A stretch of DNA of 64,000 nt from Acanthochlamys bracteata (Eukaryota > Streptophyta > Magnoliopsida > Pandanales > Velloziaceae). Numbering within the stretch: position 1 is the stretch's first letter; each line of letters opens with the position of its first letter. Under the pieces are notes generated by a model. It was given only the letters and a program-made list of their open reading frames with translations, searched no databases and was not told where the DNA came from. The position numbers and the translations under genes are program-made. The stretch lies in the NCBI GenBank assembly GCA_019914995.1, contig CM034126.1, positions 3,415,001-3,479,000 of the forward strand. The letters are read 5' to 3'. This document shows, in pieces, positions 57,330 to 64,000 of this stretch.

Positions 57330-58913
57330 CTGTCTCCGACACCGTAGTTTTTGTCTCGTTATATGTATTTCCTGATGACTGATGTACTGCCGGATTATTA
57401 GTGTAGCGACTGTTGAAATCCCGAGACTACCGAAGTAATTGCAAATGTACAACTAATTACTAAGTTTTTTTTTTGGATTAATTTTGAAAAATTAAATGAA
57501 AGCTAGATAAAACTGGCTTAGGCTGGGTTGGTTATTATCTTATTCAGTCTCTACCCGGAAAATTTATTTAATTATTGTCCTTAGATAAAGATATAGTATA
57601 TGCATGGCTACTAATGATTACCTGAGCGTATATACAACTTCAACATTATATAATAATTGTAAAAATCGGTTCATTTGGATCGATATGTAGCGTAAATCAA
57701 TCCGGATTAATAATAAAACTGTCTATACAATTGACTCGTTCCGACCGGTTTCAATCTATTTCGAACCATTTTAATTCGATCGGTCTGCTAGTTCGAATAA
57801 AATCGAATTAAATTAAATTTAAAAAATTTTAAATTTATAATATATTTGATGTAAAAATAATTATTAGTAACTTTATTTTAAAAAATAATATGTAGTTAGA
57901 TTTTGTATTTAGATATAATAATATAAAAAAATAAATTTGTTATATTTTATTTATAAATATTTATTATTAGTAATTTTTTGATTTTATATTGTTAATTCTA
58001 TTGAATTGTAAAAAAAATAATAAAATTATTTAAAACAAAGAATTTTTAAAATTTATTATTTTATATTTTTTCTTTTTTTTATTTTTTTGTTATTTTTATT
58101 TTTCTGTGTCTTCTAACAAAAAAAAAATAGTAAACTTTCTCGCCGCTGCTAATACGATAGTATTTTTAAACTCACGGATCAATCTATTGATATGACGGAT
58201 TAACTCACGATCCATTACTCTGGATAATATTTCGGTTCAATATTCGAACCGATTTTTACAACTATGCATTACATATCAAACTCTTCGGGCCTTCACCCTT
58301 TTGGGATCCGGTTCAGAATTGAGTTTTATAACATCGTTTGACGTAAGGGGTTTATAGAATAATTTTTGTCGAATGCCGGATTATGTAGTGTGTCAAATTG
58401 AAATACTTTTTGTCAAGGTTAATATCTAATAAGATAATCATATGTGAAGCTCCGTGCTTGTGTGGATCTTTATTGTGATATTAGAGGTATCAAAATTCAT
58501 GTTTATTCAATATGAACTATTTAGAGCACGTTTGAGATTGCCTTAATTTTTTTAATTTCAATTATTTCAAATTAAAACAATTAATATATAATTATTGTTC
58601 TTCTTTATGAAGAAAGAAGCTGTAATAGAAAGCAGAGGACTCTAGCTGTTATGTGCATTGCTGGCATAATAATTTGGTGCCACGTGTGATTTGAAGTCGT
58701 TGAAGCTGATTCGCTACAATAATTGACATGTCCCTTACTGCTGACAATCTCAACCGTTAATTTGCTTCCTATACACGATTAAACTCAGCCCACGATAGAA
58801 GAGGAATTGGGCTTAGTCCTTAGCGGGCCAAATAGGAAATATCAGCCCATGTCCAAACCAATGAGTGTGCGTATAACTCTAAACCCTTCTTTCGCTGTTC
58901 TCTGAACACGACG
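57330..58913. other. Intergenic region between divergent invertase and Urb2 genes
   Basis: Apart from the inverted-terminus element at 57655-58263 there is no recognisable feature. The final 100 bases are the Urb2 promoter and leader. Confidence 0.55.
57655..58263. mobile_element. DNA element with 18-bp terminal inverted repeats
   Basis: Left end AATTGTAAAAATCGGTTC and right end GAACCGATTTTTACAACT are inverted repeats with a single mismatch, 609 bases apart from end to end. The interior is AT-rich and non-coding with further GGTTC/GAACC phrases near both ends. No clear target duplication was seen, so the superfamily is open. Confidence 0.6.
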
Positions 58914-61900
58914 ATGGCGCACGGCAACAGAACCAAGCGAAAGAGAAAGCAATCTGTCGACAAAGAAGAAGAATATTCTGGCGAGAAGAAGCCAAATCTT
59001 ACCTTCGATAGCAGCGCCGTGAAGAATCATCTAGACCTTATATTGATTCTCAACAGGAATGATGTATCTCTCGAAAGGTTTATCAATCCCCAAAAGTTAA
59101 TCAACCTTTCTTGTATGTCTGTTTTATTGAATTTTTAACTCGAGAATTTGTTTCTGTGTAGAAAAATCGAGTTAGTGTATGAATTCGTATTAAATGAAGT
59201 AGATAGAGGCGGCAGTAGTGGCAACAAGCAATGGCCTGTGAATTTTTCCCGTTTGGTTTGCTATCTCTGTGAATGGATTCAATCGGCTTTGATTTCTACA
59301 GAACATAAGAATGACGAGCTTGTCTGTGATTTGGACCCGTGTTTGGATTATAGAACGTGGGCTATCTTCAGGTTTTGCTTGCAGAATTCTGCGAGTGCTG
59401 TGTCGACTAAACTTCTCGAAGTCTTTGCCCGCATATCAAAGGTTTGCTTGCTTAAATCTCCTAAACCCGCAGGTTCAAGTAGTGAGTTGGGGAACCAGAA
59501 TAAGCTCAATGACTTATTTGAATTGGTTTCAGAGTGTCTTTGTTTGATTTTAGCTTCAAATTCTGGAGCTTTTTATAATGCTGACATCAACCTCTGGGCT
59601 TCTTCTGCTCGGAAGATCATTTGTTTTTCTCGAAAGGTTGTTTCTAAAAGTGAGGGGGTTGATGGTTTGTTGGCATTTTCGTTTCAGATCCTTAAGCACT
59701 TTGCAAGTTATCTATGGTTTCATCCTGACCTAATGAATGCAAATCGGAAGCGTGGAAAGATTTTCCGGACATTTGTTAAGAAGATTCTTGAACCATCGCT
59801 TGAGTTGTTCGTATTATTGAAATCGAATAGTGGCGCAGGTAGATGGGAGAGTATATCTAGTTTGCTGAGTATTGTGGAAGAGATTCTGCTCAATAGTCTG
59901 TTCCATCCTGTACACGTTGGTGGTTTTCTAAATGCGAAGAACCGTGGTATAAAGCAAAATGGTTTTAAATCAAAACAAATCAAGGGGAGCTACCACAGAC
60001 TCTTGTTTAGTAAGTTGGATGAACTTGTAGCCAGAGAAAGTACTAAGGCACTGGGAGGAGTTGGGTATTTGCTTCCTATGCTTGTTAGTAGAGTCAAGTC
60101 TCAAAGAAGTGTTTCCTTTTCTTCCAAATTTGATCTGGCTCCAGGAAAAGGAGGCGAGGAATCAGAAGAAATTGAGATCACAAGCAAGCTGCTTTTTGAA
60201 GTATCTGAGCACTTCTTGGATCCTTTACTATGTGAGTGTAAAAGATTTGGTGAAGAGGGTTTCTTGAAGCCAGGTGAACTGTTGAGAGCTAAGCTGGTGA
60301 AAGCTCATAGTATCCTGAAATCTGTTAATGAAACTCTTTCTACCATTATTAAGGAGAAAATCTATATAAGGACGGAGGACACATCAGAAGTGACGCATTT
60401 TAACTTTCTGAAGGGGGCTTACGACATGGTCATTTCTTTTTCTGAAAAGGTATGCTTGTTGTGGTTATCAGCATTGGATAAGGATGATGCGAGCATAAAA
60501 AAAATGCTACCTCTGGCAGCTAAAGAGATTTTTGTCACGTTGAGTCACATTCTGGAAATTGAATATGGGGTTTTTGGGGAAGATCTTACACAGGATTGGT
60601 CCATAGTTCTTTCCTTCTTGGCTGTGCATGGTTCTTCTGTTGATGGCGATTCTTCTTCCTTCCTAACAGCTGAGGTTCTGGAGTTCAGTTGCAAGCTAAT
60701 AAATGTGCACAGTGAGCTTCGTCAGGTGAGTCTGTCATGCTTGTGGGTTGTATACATGAAGAAAATTTTCGTGAAATCTTAGCACTTGTGTATTGATACA
60801 TGTCAATGGTTATAATAAAAAAATACAGCACTCCAACAATATGTAAGATTAGGTTTGCTTTTTTTCCAATGATAATGGGTTTTTGTTCCTTCCTTATTCT
60901 GATGCACCTGTTTCCCTACAAGCTTGCGAAGCAACTGAAGTTTGCTTCAAGTTTGATATCTCTTTTGGTGATGTTGGAAATTTGTCTAATTGAACATAGT
61001 CTATTGAAGTGTAGATTCTTCCCTCTTTGTAGTTGTGTACAAATCAATAATTCAAAGTTTGCGAAAGCTTGAAATCATTGATGAATACTATCATCAGCTT
61101 GCTTTTTCTAATTCTTATAATATCAAATTTGCTGTGAGATATGACCTTTCCTTTTATCATCTAAGATTATGGTATATCATAATATTAATTGGTTAAATAT
61201 TTTGATTCAGACCTTTCTCTAGTTATTGCTTTGTGCTTTTGCTCAAACTGGTTAAGGAGAGTAACCTGCTACATGACATGTTTAGTAAAGATGTAACTTG
61301 TAGAATGCTTCTCTAAGCTAATGCAGAAAGCTGTTTAATCTATTTTGGGCGTGTTTACTAACACCCCAAACTCCACTGTTTTCAAATTCACTTTTAATAT
61401 AAAATAAATTAAAATAATTTTTTTAAATTAAATTTTAAAACTTACTATTATTAAAAAATTAATATTAAAACTTATTTTTTATTAAATATTTTTAATTTTT
61501 AATTTAATTTTTAAAATTCACTTCCTAAAAACTCAAGTTTACTCACTTTACCTCCTAGGTAAACACGCGCTTTAACAAAAAGTGTATGTAAGCTGAAGCT
61601 TTGAGATTTTTGATATAGGATATTCTGCTTATTAAATAAGGTCAGCGAAATATTAGAAAGCATAACTTATGAGGAGCTCCTTCATATTTGTCCAAGAGAC
61701 ATTGTCAAATCTTCGAATGAAATGTGCTGACTTTTTGGTAGGCAAAGCAAATCCATGACATTGATTAAATTAGAATACTAGGTACAAGTACACTGAGCTC
61801 ATTTCAAGTAAAAGAAATTCATAATGATGAGGCAGGGGAATTTAGGCTCTACAAATAAAGGGCTTGTTTCTTCAATCCCATCAATCTAAGCTAGCATTTT

Positions 61901-64000
61901 GCAACTTCAGAATTTTTAGCAAAAGATGGTCATACTATTAGGAAGCTGAGGCTCTATTTTCATCTATTGTTACTAAAATAATATGACGGTAAAATTCTGA
62001 AGGTGGTAGAAGTAGGCGCTGAAGTATCCGGAATGTAATTTGGTTGGTTGATGTAGAAATGATAGAAAGAAGAGAGAAAGCAGACACTGTCAAGTCAAGG
62101 GGAAGAACAAGGGATAAAATAGCTGGAAGAGAAAGAAAAAACAACATGGTCAACTCAGAACTCCATTAATTCAATCATTCAAAAAATTTTAATTACAAGC
62201 GATAAATGTGTTTACAACTTTTGCATAATACTGTCCTAATAATGAGAACTCCTATCAAATAAAATCTCTTGAACAAGCAGAAGTTCCTTATCATTAAGAC
62301 CTTATGTCGAATAAAACTTCCTAATAAATTTAAGACTCTTAACCATACCAGTACTCTTATGAAACTAAGACACCTCTTGACTACAGCCTCCTGTAATATT
62401 TTAGAATTTATTCATTGTCCATTGTGTGTCCTACGTTGTTTGACTAGTGTGAATCTAGATCACACTTAGAACCCCAGCAGACCTTACACTAAAGTAGTAT
62501 AACAAAAGGTTCTTGCATTAACATGGTCTAGGATAGTATATTGAATGGAATTTTGTGTACATTTTGCTAATAGCTTTGTAAGTTATGATCTTACTAGGTC
62601 TTGATGCAATGATTTCATTTTGTAGGTTAGTAGTGTGCTTTTTGCTCTCTGCAAAGCCATGAGGCTCTTTGCATTTTCTCCGGTATATATCAGTTCGAAT
62701 TTGTGCTCTATAGCTTGTTTAAAAGCTTTGACTACTTTGTTGAGCTCCCAGAAGTTTCAGCTGGCAATTTCTGATGCCATCAAGTCAATACGAGAAGGTC
62801 AGGCAAGTGGATGCCTTCAACAACTCAATGCAGACGTCTCTGATTCATTGGAATGGGTCAGATCTTGTGACAGTGGTACTGATACATTGAAGTTGCTTAA
62901 AAAGGAGCACTCATCCCATGGTATGCCGGATTTTATTTTGCAGTATGATATTTTTGGTGTATTTTTGTGCGAAATATACACAATTGTGTTGAACTCCTTG
63001 GTTGTCACTTCGCCAAAAAGCATTTTGGTTGGAATTGAAAACTTAGTCAACACATTGAAACCGAGCTTTACTATTCTGCTAAGCTGTCATACTAGAAAGA
63101 ACTTGGAGGAGTTTATTTTCTCTGTAACAGGAAGAGAGATGCCTGTATATGAAATGGCTGGAATAGACACGGCTATGAAATTAGAGAGTATTGCTTCTGT
63201 TTTTGTGTTTTTCTTTCGCTTGTACAGCTCATGCAGAAGCCTGTATCGGAAGTCAGTCAGCTTCATGTCACCAGATTTCGCTAAAAAGGCATCTGAAAAA
63301 CTAGGGAGTTTACTGACTGTTTGTCATGGTTTGGAGTGGGAAGATAATATTGAGTTCATTGATGAAGGTTACTTTTCATGGATTGTGAAGCCTTCCATTT
63401 CCATTGTTGATGTATTCAGGACATTTTACAATAATTTTCTTCTGCAAAAATCTGCAACCTTTGCCCGAGTTGTCTACATTTTACATGCGATGGCACTAGA
63501 AAGACTCAAGGAATTGAATTGGAAGTTAAACACTTTAAAATTTTTACAAGAGAAATGTACACTTTCTATCCACACTCATTTGCTGGAGCATAATGGCATG
63601 CACAAACTAACCAGACAATTAAAGGGGCAGTTCAGTGCTACATACGAGGAGGCAAAGGAACTGGCGAATTTCATGACAGGCGGCCTAGCGTTACTGGAAG
63701 ATGATGCAACTTCCATGACTAAAGGAGTGCTTTCTTGGTGTGAAAACACATGGGATTTGAGCATTTGCTCTTTAACTGTAGAGTCATTCCACACTGCAAT
63801 ATGGCTGCTTCTTTGTCAAAATACTGATATTTGGTGTATTCATGCTGATAAGAAGCTGCTTGAGAAGTTCATAGCTAATTTACTTCATTCTTGGGCATGT
63901 GCTAGTAATTCTATGCTTGCATCCTCGAAGCAAAACTCATTTGCATGCAACCATGAAATTAGTAAAGATCAGATTTCATTGGAGCTTCTTAGTGACCCTC
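58914..64000 (+). CDS. Urb2/Npa2 family ribosome-biogenesis protein, partial (3' end beyond window)
   Basis: Nucleolar protein acting in early 60S assembly and 27S pre-rRNA processing. Exons 58914-59095, 59162-60725 and 62626 to the window edge join in frame, giving about 1,040 residues so far; the Urb2 domain itself is C-terminal in this family and so should lie beyond 64000. The N terminus has a basic nuclear/nucleolar signal (RTKRKRKQS). The rest is an all-helical, repeat-like protein with Leu-rich helices and no catalytic motifs, as expected. Intron 2 (60726-62625) is 1.9 kb and contains a small transposon at 61347-61570. The assignment rests on the N-terminal layout and remembered similarity to plant Urb2 proteins (Arabidopsis At4g30150, roughly 2,000 residues). 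Confidence 0.75.
61347..61570. mobile_element. MITE inside the second Urb2 intron
   Basis: Ends GGGCGTGTTTAC and GTAAACACGCGC match as inverted repeats at 11 of 12 positions, and TTT flanks both sides (61344-61346; 61571-61573). The interior is AT-rich and non-coding. The internal sequence differs from the 26898-type family. Confidence 0.65.

Noticed and set aside
1..64000. CRISPR arrays, tRNA or rRNA genes, bacterial-type operons
   Set aside because: No regularly spaced repeats, no tRNA B-box or cloverleaf and no rRNA motifs were seen; spliced plant genes make a prokaryotic origin untenable.

Overview
This window is nuclear DNA from a flowering plant, most likely a eudicot. Genes carry GT-AG introns, intergenic DNA is very AT-rich, and the proteins belong to plant-only families: bHLH and trihelix transcription factors, chloroplast-targeted PPR and TPR proteins, alkaline/neutral invertase, plant defensins. 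It also holds a decayed Ty1-copia retrotransposon and many short AT-rich inverted-repeat elements. I cannot name the species from the sequence.

Layout. 1-4.4 kb: intergenic, with two oppositely oriented copies of a direct-repeat-bounded element. 4.45-7.26 kb (+): seven-exon bHLH factor of the bHLH112/123 type. 10.2-12.1 kb (+): two-exon trihelix factor. 15.3-15.7 kb (-): broken defensin-like gene. 15.97-21.29 kb: Copia element with two LTRs, a perfect 5-bp target duplication, and disrupted gag and pol. 22.6-31.0 kb: three intact two-exon defensin genes (one +, two -), a relic of a fourth signal-peptide exon, and a Harbinger-like element carrying the tail of a MYB/SANT-type protein. 33.4-35.2 kb (-): P-class PPR protein. 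35.9-37.3 kb (-): a five-exon gene of unknown function, inferred from splice-compatible short exons. 37.5-38.5 kb (-): SLOW GREEN 1-like TPR protein. 41.1-41.5 kb (-): small unknown protein. 42.2-45.1 kb (-): BIG BROTHER-related RING E3 ligase in seven exons. 47.4-50.8 kb (+): bHLH121/URI. 52.3-55.7 kb (-): cytosolic-type alkaline/neutral invertase. 58.9 kb to the right edge (+): Urb2/Npa2 ribosome-biogenesis protein, running off the window.

The host genes mostly act independently: transcription (bHLH, trihelix), iron-deficiency control (bHLH121), chloroplast development (PPR, SG1), protein turnover and organ size (RING E3), sucrose cleavage (invertase), rRNA processing (Urb2) and innate defence (defensins). 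Defensins form the one obvious local family: three working copies and at least two decayed ones within 16 kb, interspersed with transposons. From memory, SG1, bHLH121, BIG BROTHER-related and bHLH123 are all on Arabidopsis chromosome 3 at At3g18-20, so part of this order may be ancestral.

No CRISPR, tRNA, rRNA or bacterial operon features were seen. I found no clear wholly novel system. The best leads are the frameshifted defensin-like gene beside the Copia insertion, the uncharacterised five-exon gene at 35.9-37.3 kb, and the Harbinger-derived element at 27.3-29.4 kb.
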